NCBI GenBank assembly: GCA_002418205.1
Contig: DIDP01000012.1
Location: 34,879-98,878, forward strand
Origin: Anaerolineales bacterium UBA5797
GTDB taxonomy: Bacteria > Chloroflexota > Anaerolineae > Anaerolineales > Villigracilaceae
Direction: 5' to 3'
Length of the DNA: 64,000 bases
Shown: positions 33,701 through 41,992 of the stretch, piece after piece
Position numbering within the stretch: the first letter of the stretch is position 1
Layout of the letters: the number at the start of each line of letters is the position of its first letter
The notes under the pieces: model-generated
What the model saw: the letters and a program-made list of their open reading frames with translations, nothing else
The model's database searches: none
Told to the model about the DNA's origin: nothing
Made by a program: the position numbers and the translations under genes

Positions 33701-35005
33701 GAGCGTTTCGAATTCGACCTGATCCTTCGAAGCATCATAGGTTGTGCGACCGCAAAGGATGGCAACCCCTTCGCGTTCGATGATGTCCTTTTGGGAGGCG
33801 GCGAGCACCATCAAACGCGCCGCAAGATTGACGGAATTCCCCAGGAAGGTATACACGCGACGGTCGTTATTCCCGACCAAGCCACAGAACACGCGCCCGG
33901 TTGTGATGCCGATCGAGCTGCGTATCCCGAATTTCCTCAATTCATCACGCAGCATCAATGCCGCCTGCACTCCGCGCGCCGGATCATCCTGATGCGCGAG
34001 CGGCGGCAAGCCAAACGCTGCATCGATCATGATGCCCTTGTCGTCCTGGCTGATCTTGTTCAGCGATCCCTCGAAACGATAGATCGTGCGCTGGACCAGC
34101 CGCATCAGATCCTGCGCCACATCGAGCGACGAGATCTGCGAGGGGTCGATCAGGTTGACGAACACGATCGTGACCTTGCGCAATTCCGCGAGCCATTCGG
34201 ATTGTCCAGCCATAATGCGGTTGATGATCGAACCTGGGATGTACGGACTCAATGTGGCTTGTGCACCCTCCGGAAGTTCGATCCGTTCCCTCCCACCCGA
34301 AAGCTGTGAGCCATTCACGAGCCTTTTCAAGCGGGCTGCCTGCACCGCCTCCCCATTGATCGTGAATTCGATCGCTTCGAAATCGCAATCCTTGCTGATC
34401 AACGCCAGTGAAGAGGGGCTGATGAGAACCTCCCCGGCTTTTGCCATGTTATTGGCAACGCCCAATTCCACGAGCGGCGCACCCGTCAACACAAACTCCC
34501 AGCGGTTGAAAACGCCGCCAACGTGGGTCTGGGTGATCTGACCCGTGGCTATGGCGGTCTTCAAATACAGGGTGCTTTCCTCCGTTTTGTAATCCAGAAA
34601 TTTCGAGCGGACCTCCAACGCGCATTCGGCGGCATGCAAAGTCATCCGGCGCGGAAGGTCTTCGGCAACGGGAGCAGACGTCCCTGAGGCGGAGGCGATG
34701 GGCCAGACGGCGATGATCGCGTCACCCGCAAACTTGACCACATCCCCGCCGTAATCGTGGATGATGTCGATCAATTGTCCAAAGTATTCGTTGAGGATGC
34801 GCGCCAGCGTCTCCACGCCGACCGGTCCGCGCGTGGCAAGTTTTTCCGTGAGGGCGGTGAAGCCCGAAATATCGGCAAACAAAACGACAGCCGGGAAGCC
34901 TTCGCCGACCGGAGCTTCGATGGGCAATGGATCGATCGACACCCGTTTCTGGATCAGCTTTGGGACGAAGCTTGCAAGTAATTCCACCATGCTGGATTTT
35001 GCCAT
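30773..35005 (-). CDS. Soluble-adenylyl-cyclase-like protein B (2 cyclase domains, P-loop ATPase, TPR)
   Basis: 1410 residues. Cyclase domain 1 has metal-binding Asp45 (LFADISGF) and Asp95, with Lys91 four residues before it (VVKFAGDA). Domain 2 lacks the first metal Asp (FVNLID) but has Thr386, Asn393 and Arg397 (VYTFLGNSVNLAAR). Thus one active site can form across the two domains, as in animal ADCY10. The ATPase follows (GEAGIGKT at 496-503, IVIEDLHWLD at 631-640), like an STAND/AAA switch, then a long helical TPR-like region to the end. Thr in place of the adenine-specific Asp marks class IIIb cyclases, several of which respond to bicarbonate. Cytosolic. A strong AGGAGG precedes the ATG. 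It is paired with the P450s on both sides. Confidence 0.92.
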   Translation of the reverse strand: MAKSSMVELLASFVPKLIQKRVSIDPLPIEAPVGEGFPAVVLFADISGFTALTEKLATRGPVGVETLARILNEYFGQLIDIIHDYGGDVVKFAGDAIIAVWPIASASGTSAPVAEDLPRRMTLHAAECALEVRSKFLDYKTEESTLYLKTAIATGQITQTHVGGVFNRWEFVLTGAPLVELGVANNMAKAGEVLISPSSLALISKDCDFEAIEFTINGEAVQAARLKRLVNGSQLSGGRERIELPEGAQATLSPYIPGSIINRIMAGQSEWLAELRKVTIVFVNLIDPSQISSLDVAQDLMRLVQRTIYRFEGSLNKISQDDKGIMIDAAFGLPPLAHQDDPARGVQAALMLRDELRKFGIRSSIGITTGRVFCGLVGNNDRRVYTFLGNSVNLAARLMVLAASQKDIIEREGVAILCGRTTYDASKDQVEFETLPPQHVKGRSEAVEVFHPLRTKTAVVREQTQLIGRQEEKGILVNALLELQRGSSLETVVIRGEAGIGKTQLVEDLIRQAQASDIPILLGEGDSIEKNNPYYAWRSAFNRVFGIEEILRQPQLSEEDRNSVRDIVLAKLEQIDPGLLRYAPLLSILLPVPFPENEFTSSLTGETRGGNTREFLVKILQYETRQSRLLIVIEDLHWLDSASWTLLTDVFHQVRPLMLVLTTRPFGQVVPQEFKLIADRSDTHFINLESMPLDDVDALVCQRLGVTAIPPVVGKLIREKSEGHPFFAEELAYALRDAGVLVIEGQQARLASGAGNLENVTLPDNLQAAITTRIDGLNPSQQLALKVASVIGRIFAYRVLEAIHPIETDKPELRVYMDALTRLSLTLIESEMPDLAYIFKHAVTQEAAYNLMLFAQRRQLHQAVAEWIEYNHQQDIESFYTLLAYHWTQAANMPDPAHRDFVLGKAREFLEKAGNQSLKNFANTEALEFFHELLKLTDVNAVSALYLGRLYRKISEAYLGLGKLAETKEYILKAMKTLGLPLPASDLGLVGGILKHIAVQSGHRLWPQRLRREELDPEEEAKRLELVILTEKLSVVQFLIGDPNPLPMLFGVTAGLNIGETIRETPETWSMYATTSAVAGFVPLHSQARYYKERWFEIGKQFDDPNAYVDGAIALCTVASGNGEWQEVKDLIEKASAICEELGDHRRHADAVAYLGVNGLNEGGPRLAEPYNKREWEIAMRRENPIHIGFAYQVDCTALAWKGDYDGCIESARKCLALSEKTWVGEITESVVRSSMWLAQWMKGEREGVWESVKAALDKFAKASVVDFTVYLIDFHLAEIAFLALEQGKKDGLPKTQMDEIDKYVQVAIKNLKKYIGIFSIGVPALNRYKGNLEWGANRPEKAIQYWRTAATKAHAYPMKYEEARAWLELGRHLNKDDAERSAALERAAELFAECGLENWVSVVRTEGSA

Positions 35006-35028
35006 ACAGACGCCTCCTGAATTTCAGT

Positions 35029-36456
35029 TCAGGCAAACTGAACGATCTTGTGAATATTTCCTGCGAACGGTGTGACCGGTCTTTGCGCGTCGACGCGGTC
35101 CACGATCATGGGCAGCCTGTTCTTCGGGCGGATCGAATTCAACCCGGCGCATTCCACTTTCGCGCCCGGTTCGAGCGTAAACGAATAGCGTCGCAACAGG
35201 ATCGCGAGCGCGATCTTCAATTGCAGCATGGCAAGCGATGTGCCGATGCAGTAGCGTGGTCCTGCCGAGAACGGCATGAACTCGTAGGAGGATGGGTGGA
35301 TGGAAAGCCAGCGTTCAGGCATGAACTTATACGGCTCAGGAAACACCTCCGGGATGCGGTGCGTGACGTACGGACTCATGACGATCCAGGTGCCCTTTGG
35401 CAGCGGGTGCCCGTTCATCTCGAAATCGCGCATGGCGAGGCGACCGGTCCACGTGCCGGCGGGGAAGAGACGCATGCATTCCCGGAGCGCGCCTTCGAGA
35501 TAAGGAAGTTTCTCAACGGATTCGGGCGTTGGCGTGTCATCCCCCATTGCCCGATGCAATTCGTCCATCACATTGTTCAGCGCCTGCGGATGCTGACTCA
35601 AAAGGAAGATCGTCCAGTACAGAGCCATGCCGTTGGGGTTGTATCCACCGCGGAACATGGTGGTGGTATGACCGATCAATTCGGTCTCGCTCATCCGTTC
35701 GGGATCCTCTTCATGCATCTGGATCATGATGGAGAGGATATCATTCCCGGTCAGACCTTCCTCCTTTTTGCGGGCGATCACGCCGCGCACAACCCGTTCC
35801 ATCTCCTCGGCATTTCGTATCAGCGTATGGAACGGCAGACCGGGGATATCGTATGGAAACAACAAGGCAAAGGGATTGAACATGGCTTTCATCGTCCGTT
35901 CGAGCTGCATCCCGATGGCTTCGCCTTCCTTTTCGGGGTCCAGCCCAAGGACGGGCGCGGTTCCCAGCCACATGGCGAGTCGTTCCATCTCCGACCGCAT
36001 GTCGATCACATCGCCAGGCTTCCAGGAGGCGATCTTGCGCTCGGTCATTTCCACGCAGGCATCGTGATAACGGGTGACGAACTTCCGATGGAAGTAAGGC
36101 AGGAGGGCGGCGCGGTGATCGTCGTGCCGGGGACCGTTCATCAACGGCATGCCGGTGGTCACGCGCCGCACAGCGCTGTCCTTCGGGAAGTCAACCGGGA
36201 CAAGGTCGATATCATAGGCATAGAACGACCCAGGGTCGCGCAGGATCTGCCGGTTATAGTCCGGGTCGAACACGATCACCGCGGGATATTTTCCGATCCC
36301 CAGCCGGATCATATCGCCATATTGTTTTCGGAGGTTTTCCAGTGTGCCCAATGGTTGAAAAGCGAACCTCAATAATGCGGGGAGCCATCCCAACACAGGC
36401 GCGGGCGATGGTCCTGGAATATCCTTACCCCAGTCGTTCGATACAGTTATCGTCAT
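35029..36456 (-). CDS. Cytochrome P450 (A)
   Basis: 475 residues. The heme loop is FMPFSAGPRYCIG with Cys403, the ExxR is RECMR, and the FMPERW block follows. It is clearly a different P450 from B. It shares with B the loss of the I-helix acid-alcohol pair (FRGGYNPNGMA). GGAGGG lies just upstream of the ATG. Its stop is 23 bases before cyclase B, indicating co-transcription, while an inverted repeat separates it from cyclase A. The redox partners are not in the window. Confidence 0.93.
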   Translation of the reverse strand: MTITVSNDWGKDIPGPSPAPVLGWLPALLRFAFQPLGTLENLRKQYGDMIRLGIGKYPAVIVFDPDYNRQILRDPGSFYAYDIDLVPVDFPKDSAVRRVTTGMPLMNGPRHDDHRAALLPYFHRKFVTRYHDACVEMTERKIASWKPGDVIDMRSEMERLAMWLGTAPVLGLDPEKEGEAIGMQLERTMKAMFNPFALLFPYDIPGLPFHTLIRNAEEMERVVRGVIARKKEEGLTGNDILSIMIQMHEEDPERMSETELIGHTTTMFRGGYNPNGMALYWTIFLLSQHPQALNNVMDELHRAMGDDTPTPESVEKLPYLEGALRECMRLFPAGTWTGRLAMRDFEMNGHPLPKGTWIVMSPYVTHRIPEVFPEPYKFMPERWLSIHPSSYEFMPFSAGPRYCIGTSLAMLQLKIALAILLRRYSFTLEPGAKVECAGLNSIRPKNRLPMIVDRVDAQRPVTPFAGNIHKIVQFA

Positions 36457-36486
36457 CTTCCCTCCGAATCGGGTGTGTAAAACAAT

Positions 36487-36527
36487 AAACAGTCACTTGC
36501 ATGCAAAGCACAACAAAGTGACTGTTT
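36487..36527 (-). other. Intercistronic hairpin between cyclase A and P450 A
   Basis: Perfect 12-bp inverted repeat (AAACAGTCACTT and AAGTGACTGTTT, 36487-36498 and 36516-36527) with a 17-base loop, in a 100-bp gap. Read on the minus strand the 3' arm runs into a U-rich stretch (TTTATTGTTTT), like a leaky terminator. It could lower P450 and downstream expression relative to cyclase A, or protect an mRNA end. Confidence 0.6.
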
Positions 36528-36556
36528 CCTCTTCAATTAGGAACACTCGAATACCA

Positions 36557-39500
36557 TTACGGGTTCGCCAATTCTCTTACACGCACAAGGTTGGGGGCTG
36601 CTCCCATTTCCTCGAAGATCCTGGTGGCGCGTTCGAAGTGCTCCCGGCGCGCCGCATCATCCGTCAGCGCCGCGCCCAATTTCGTGCGGATCAATCCTTC
36701 TTCGTAACGCATGTCATATCTTTGCGCGGCTTCCAATCCTTTGGTCCAATCCTTGACTGCCGATTGGTGTTTGCCTTCGAGCCATTCATACCAGCCTCGA
36801 TAGTAATACAAATCCGGTTCGCCGATCGGGAAGACCTTTTTGAACGCGAGCAGAAGCTTGAGTGCCCTCCCGGCGGCATATTTGTATTTAACGGCATCCG
36901 CCTTCCTGTTCGGATCTTGAAGCGCCTTTTCCCAGCATTCGAAAAAAACATCGGAGACGGCAGCAAATCCCACATCCAGGGAATAAACGGTGGGGCGAAG
37001 ATTTGCCGCAAGTTCCAAAACCGTGTCAGCATAAGCGAGCGCTTTTTCGGTATTCCCGAGGCGGTGATGTGCCAGGGCAAGCTGCGCGTTCGTATTGATG
37101 GAGGATGCAAAATTGGGAAGTTCCTCCAGGATCTGGAGGGCTTCCTCCAGCAATGGGATCGCCATCGCTTCATTCCCAAGCCGGATGTTGTTCGCCGCCA
37201 CCCCGAACAGCGCCCACAACTGCTGCAGGGGGTTGCGTCTCTGGCGCGCGTCTTCGAGCAGTTTCCTTTGAATCTCCAACGCGTATCGGATATCCCCTGC
37301 AATCAGCGCGCTTTCCGCGAGCAGAACCGTTGAATCCCCCCACTGACGGACATCGCCCAATTGTTCGCAGATCGTTTTGGCTTTCATTGCCCGGGTGCGG
37401 ACTTCGTCCCACTTCCCAACCGTGATCAGGTACACGCTGGTCACAACGTTCACAGTGATCAGGTTGGAAGGCTGGTTCACCTTTTCCGCCACATCGATGC
37501 CGCGCGCCACGTAGGTATCGGCGAGGGTATGCAACTGTGCAAAACCGGCAAGGACCGCCATGCTCGAATATGCCACAGCCAGTTCAGGCGAGGCGCCCGC
37601 CTTTTCCGATTCGTTCAGGAAGCGCAGCGCCACGTAGAGGATGGGAAGGGTCTCGTTCGAATAGAAATACACACGCGACATCAATTCATAAAGCCGCGCC
37701 ACTTCGATCGCGACCTCGCGCTCCCGCTCGCTCGATGTCGCGCCGACATATCGCGACGGGAAATAGCGATGCAATGTCTGGCGAAATATCTGCGGGATCA
37801 CGCCCAATGCAAATTGGGTGCTCGACCGGGGGATCGTGCTGTCCAGCAACCGGAGCGCCTCCCGGACGTGGGTTTCGCAGTCTGGCAGGGAACCCAGGCC
37901 ATAATGGGCAAGCCCAATACGACTGTGCCAGCGCGCCCGGCGCGCCTGCCGCCGGCGGGCAGCCTGCCTGTCGGCAGGTTTGGGAATCATCGCTTCCCAT
38001 TCCAATGCCTGGGTGAAGAACTGGATCGCTTCGGCGTTGGCATAGTTCTGCATCGCCTGTTCGCCCGCCTTTTCGAGGTAATTCACTGCCTTCTGGATGG
38101 CGGGCTCGTTCCTCCCCGTGTCCGGCGTTTCGGCGGCTTGTGTCCAATGGTGCGCAAGCAGGGTGTAATAGGAATCGATATTGTCGGCATGGTTCGCTTC
38201 GATCCATTCCGCCACCGCCTGATGCAACTGCCTGCGCTGGGCATACAACATCAGGTTGTACGCCACCTCCTGCGTCACGGCATGTTTAAAGATGTAGGAG
38301 AGATCCGGCGCCTCAGATTCGACCATGGTCAGACTCAGACGGGTCAGTGACTCCATGTAATTGTGGAGCGAGGGCTTGTCCGCCTCGATGGGATGGATCG
38401 CCTCCAATACGCGGTAGGCGAAAATGCGTCCGATCACGCTGGCAACCTTAAGCGTCAGTTGCTGGGATGGATCGAGGCTGTCGATGCGGTTCGTGATGGC
38501 AGCCTGAAGCGTGTCAGGCAGGGCAAGGTCTTCGAAGTTCATAAAGCGGGTATTGACCTTGCATTCCTGTTCCTTGATGATCAGGATCCCCGATTCGCGC
38601 AGGGCGTAGGCAAGCTCCTCGGCAAAGAACGGGTGTCCCTCAGACTTTTCGCGGATCAGCCTGCCGATCAACGGCGGGATGGATTTGACTCCCAGCCGCT
38701 GACAGACCAGCGCCTCGACATCATCGAGCATCATGGCTTCCAGCCTGACGAGGTTCGAACCGGGAAACTCCAGTATCTGTTTGAACTGCACCGGCACAGG
38801 GTCGCCTGGCGGGCGCGTGTTCAATGCCAGAAGGATCGGCCGCACCTTTTGTTGCACATCCACGAGCAACGCCCACGAGGAAGAATCGAACCAATGCAGA
38901 TCCTCCAGCACGATCAACAGCGGAGTCGAGGCGGCTTCCTGCGCAAGGATGCGCGTCAAAACTTCGCGGAGATTGCTGCTGCGGATCTCGCCCGTCATGG
39001 CAGAGGTCAGTTCATTATCCGGGACCTGGATCGGCAGGATGACATCGAGCAGGGGATAATAGCGCACGAGGTCGGGGTCGACCTCCTGAAGCCTGGCAAG
39101 CACCCTGTTCTGGATCGTGCTGCGCGTCTCCTCCGCCGTAGTCACTTTGCCTGCCAATTCCTCGATATCGAAGATCCTGTAAAAGATCTCGCGCCAAGCA
39201 TGATATGGATTCGTCTTCTCGATGGGGTCGCCGCCGCCAAGATGCATGTTCACATGCAAAGTCTGCGCCTGCCGGACAAGATCCTCAAAGAGACGCGATT
39301 TCCCGATGCCCGCCTCGCCCAGCAGGATCAGGGTTTGATGCGGCGTACCGCGCGTGAGTTCCTGCAGGGCGCTTGCGATGATGGTCTTTTCCTCCTGACG
39401 CCCAATCAATTCTGTTGTGGGACGGATGACGCTTTTCTTCAGGCTCAGCGGATGGAACGCCTCGACCGCTTCCACCCGACCCTTGATCTGCTGAGGCGGA

Positions 39501-40804
39501 AGCGGTTCAAACTCCACCGATTCTTTTGCCGCGTCGAACGTGGAACGATCACATAGGATCGGAACCCCGTGTTTCTCCACAAGTTCATTGAGTCTCACCG
39601 CCGCGCCCATCAAGCGGGCCGAAAGATTGACGGCGTTGCCGATGGTCGTATATTCGCGGCGCGAATCGTTGCCGATCGATCCGCAGAAGATCCTTCCGGT
39701 TGTAATGCCGATGTAACTGCGCGTCTTGAGCTTGGCGAGTTCCTTGCGGATCATCAAGGCTGCCTGCACACCGCGCGCCGGGTCATCCTCATGGGCGAAT
39801 GGCGGCAACCCCATCGCGGCAACGATGGTGATGCCCTTGTCGTCCACGTTGATCTTGTTGATGCTGCCTTCATAACGATAGACTGCACGCTGGATCAGGC
39901 GCGCCAGATTTTGCGCCTCCGCCAGTTCGGTATTCTGATCGAGATCGGGCAGGTTGATGAACAGAACCGTGACGCGCCGCAGTTCGGCGATCCAGCTGCT
40001 TTGACCGGCGGTGAGGCGGTTGATGATCGCCCCGGGAATATAGGGGCGCAGAAGATTTTCAGAACCTTCGGGGATGTCCGGCTTTCCCGGGGATTGGAAG
40101 ATCGAGGAGGGTTTGTTCAAACTGTCCAGCCGCCCGCCCTGGGCGATGGATTCCTTCAATTCGAACTCGATCGTCTCGGCGTTGCAGTCGTTCCGGATCA
40201 ACCTCCAGGCGGAGGGCGTGATCAGGATCTCGCCTGCCATCGCCAGATTGTTTGCAATGCCAAGTTCCACAAGCGGGTTGCCGGTGATCAGGAATTCCCA
40301 GCGGTTGAACACGCCGCCCACGTGCGCGGTGGTGATCGCCCCGGAACTGACCGCAAGTTTGAGATAGAGACTTGCATTCTCGACGTGATAGTTCATGAGG
40401 CGCTCGCGAACCCGGACGGCACATTCGGCGGCGCGCATGGTCCATTGCCATTGATCGGCTCTGGAAACGGAATCAGGCTTCCCGCCCTCCGAGGCGATGG
40501 GCCAGACCGCGATGACGGCATCGCCCGCGAACTTGACCACGTCCCCACCGTAATCATGGATGATGTCGATGAGTTGTCCGAAATATTCGTTCAGGATGCG
40601 GGCGAGGGTCTCCACCCCGGCAGGACCCGCCTCCGCGAGGTGTTCGGTGAGCAATGTAAAGCCGGAAATATCCGCGAATAGGATCGCGGCCTGGGTATTT
40701 TCTGCAACGGGCGCCTCGATCGGGGTCGGGTCGGTAACGATTCGTTTTTGGATGAGTCTAGGAACGTAACTGGCGAGCACCTCAGCCAGCACAGGATTGG
40801 TCAT
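36557..40804 (-). CDS. Soluble-adenylyl-cyclase-like protein A (2 cyclase domains, P-loop ATPase, TPR)
   Basis: 1415 residues, a close paralogue of the protein at 30773-35005. Catalytic positions are the same and in the same register: Asp45, Lys91, Asp95 in domain 1; Thr386, Asn393, Arg397 in domain 2 (REYTTIGNAVNLSAR). The P-loop is GEAGIGKS (496-503) and the Walker B region is IVLEDLHWFD. The TPR-like part is divergent between the two, and here it has a run of Arg/Ala/Gln (about residues 941-957) encoded by a GC-rich palindrome. Its start lacks a strong ribosome site. It is first in the array. Signal sensed by the ATPase/TPR part is unknown. Confidence 0.92.
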   Translation of the reverse strand: MTNPVLAEVLASYVPRLIQKRIVTDPTPIEAPVAENTQAAILFADISGFTLLTEHLAEAGPAGVETLARILNEYFGQLIDIIHDYGGDVVKFAGDAVIAVWPIASEGGKPDSVSRADQWQWTMRAAECAVRVRERLMNYHVENASLYLKLAVSSGAITTAHVGGVFNRWEFLITGNPLVELGIANNLAMAGEILITPSAWRLIRNDCNAETIEFELKESIAQGGRLDSLNKPSSIFQSPGKPDIPEGSENLLRPYIPGAIINRLTAGQSSWIAELRRVTVLFINLPDLDQNTELAEAQNLARLIQRAVYRYEGSINKINVDDKGITIVAAMGLPPFAHEDDPARGVQAALMIRKELAKLKTRSYIGITTGRIFCGSIGNDSRREYTTIGNAVNLSARLMGAAVRLNELVEKHGVPILCDRSTFDAAKESVEFEPLPPQQIKGRVEAVEAFHPLSLKKSVIRPTTELIGRQEEKTIIASALQELTRGTPHQTLILLGEAGIGKSRLFEDLVRQAQTLHVNMHLGGGDPIEKTNPYHAWREIFYRIFDIEELAGKVTTAEETRSTIQNRVLARLQEVDPDLVRYYPLLDVILPIQVPDNELTSAMTGEIRSSNLREVLTRILAQEAASTPLLIVLEDLHWFDSSSWALLVDVQQKVRPILLALNTRPPGDPVPVQFKQILEFPGSNLVRLEAMMLDDVEALVCQRLGVKSIPPLIGRLIREKSEGHPFFAEELAYALRESGILIIKEQECKVNTRFMNFEDLALPDTLQAAITNRIDSLDPSQQLTLKVASVIGRIFAYRVLEAIHPIEADKPSLHNYMESLTRLSLTMVESEAPDLSYIFKHAVTQEVAYNLMLYAQRRQLHQAVAEWIEANHADNIDSYYTLLAHHWTQAAETPDTGRNEPAIQKAVNYLEKAGEQAMQNYANAEAIQFFTQALEWEAMIPKPADRQAARRRQARRARWHSRIGLAHYGLGSLPDCETHVREALRLLDSTIPRSSTQFALGVIPQIFRQTLHRYFPSRYVGATSSEREREVAIEVARLYELMSRVYFYSNETLPILYVALRFLNESEKAGASPELAVAYSSMAVLAGFAQLHTLADTYVARGIDVAEKVNQPSNLITVNVVTSVYLITVGKWDEVRTRAMKAKTICEQLGDVRQWGDSTVLLAESALIAGDIRYALEIQRKLLEDARQRRNPLQQLWALFGVAANNIRLGNEAMAIPLLEEALQILEELPNFASSINTNAQLALAHHRLGNTEKALAYADTVLELAANLRPTVYSLDVGFAAVSDVFFECWEKALQDPNRKADAVKYKYAAGRALKLLLAFKKVFPIGEPDLYYYRGWYEWLEGKHQSAVKDWTKGLEAAQRYDMRYEEGLIRTKLGAALTDDAARREHFERATRIFEEMGAAPNLVRVRELANP
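37936..37980. repeat. GC-rich palindromic insertion inside cyclase A
   Basis: About 45 bp made of two adjacent palindromes (CTGCCGCCGGCGGGCAG and CCTGCCTGTCGGCAGG). It encodes a basic stretch near residues 941-957 that has no counterpart in paralogue B. Reading frame is kept. It looks like a short mobile repeat tolerated in the helical region. Confidence 0.65.
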
Positions 40805-40887
40805 TTCTGGGGCGGCTCCGTCTCATTGATGGATGTTGGTCGTCAATATGATACCGCCTTTCCATTATTTATGGGAGGGAAAAGGAT

Positions 40888-40910
40888 GAGCCCCACGAAT
40901 TGTGAGGCTC
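40888..40910 (-). terminator. Possible terminator after the lipoprotein gene
   Basis: Stem GAGCC-CAC paired with GTG-GGCTC, one mismatch, small loop, with an A-rich flank at 40879-40883 that reads U-rich on the minus strand. It is placed 28 bases beyond the stop at 40938. It is weaker than the others. Confidence 0.5.
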
Positions 40911-40937
40911 ACTTTCCACTGTTTTATGTTCCGGGTC

Positions 40938-41720
40938 TTAATTCGGGATCCACATGTGGACGTTCGTCATTTCACAACGGGTTCCGTAATCCTTGTTGGT
41001 TCCGGAGAGGACCGTGAGCGCCACAACTCCCCGCATGTTCCTGCTTTGTGAGAGCGTGTATTCTCCGACCGTCTCCCCATCGACGAGCACATAGGCATAG
41101 GCGTCGTTGACAATGAGCGTGAAATCCGCTTCCGCCGGCATATCGAACTTGATGCGTCCTGAACCGCGCGTCCGGCTCACCGGGAGGGCATAACTGCCAT
41201 AGCTGGCATCCGCATCGAGGAATACGATCTTGGTCCGATCCAGGAACACGGAATAATGCCCGCCGTCATTGATGGCGAAGGCAAAGCCGCACCCCGAATC
41301 GTCCGCATTGCGATAGGCGCTCTCCCAGGCAAAATGGGCGCTGAGGTAAAAGTTCTTCACGTCTTCGCGGAGGAAGAACGGTTTATACCACCCCAGTTGT
41401 GCCCATTCGTAGAAGAAATCATCGTATTCAGCGAATTTGCCGTCAGCCGATGGCAGGTAACCCAGGTCGAAATATTGTTGAGCTTCTGCGTTGAAATCTT
41501 CATACTTTTGAGTTGCAGCCAGGTTCGGCGTCTGGGTTGGGCGAGGTGTGGGCGATGGACGCGGCGTATTGGTGGGGGTTGCCGTGTCCGTGGCGGTTGG
41601 TGCGGGGGTATCGGTATCCGGCACAGCGGTGGGCTCTGCTGCGGCCTGCTGACAAGCCGACAAGACAAACACAAGGATCAGCAGGCAGGATGAGATCCAT
41701 CTTGTTTTTGTGGTTTTCAT
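40938..41720 (-). CDS. Lipoprotein with Thr/Pro-rich linker and a lectin-like beta domain
   Basis: 260 residues from ATG 41720. A lipobox LILVFVLSAC (residues 11-22) gives a lipid-anchored exported protein. A Thr/Pro/Ala-rich linker (about 25-65) follows, then a globular domain of about 185 residues. The globular part has jelly-roll-like strands (NFYLSAHFAWESAYRN, SGCGFAFAINDGGHYSVFLDR, ADFTLIVNDAYAYVLVDGETVG), reminiscent of lectin/LamG-type sandwiches on cell surfaces. I do not recognise an exact family. An upstream extension to 41813 lacks a ribosome site and is rejected. Binding of carbohydrate is inference. Confidence 0.75.
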   Translation of the reverse strand: MKTTKTRWISSCLLILVFVLSACQQAAAEPTAVPDTDTPAPTATDTATPTNTPRPSPTPRPTQTPNLAATQKYEDFNAEAQQYFDLGYLPSADGKFAEYDDFFYEWAQLGWYKPFFLREDVKNFYLSAHFAWESAYRNADDSGCGFAFAINDGGHYSVFLDRTKIVFLDADASYGSYALPVSRTRGSGRIKFDMPAEADFTLIVNDAYAYVLVDGETVGEYTLSQSRNMRGVVALTVLSGTNKDYGTRCEMTNVHMWIPN

Positions 41721-41992
41721 TTTATTCTCTTTTCTATTGATATTCCCAGTATGTCTGCATGGCAAATGCCATTTCCAGACAACAAACTGCCAAAAAGTAT
41801 CAAGGTTCCCCAACCAATAATTCTCAAATTTATGGAGAAAAGTGCTATTCCTGTTCCAACACCTTTTAAGAAAATTATATACCCATTATTCAAAAATAAC
41901 GTAAAATTTGAATGACAATTTTGCAACCCACCAGGCAAAATCGATTCTGCATTTACATCAAGCGAGACAAAATATTAATATTGGAGGCAGGC

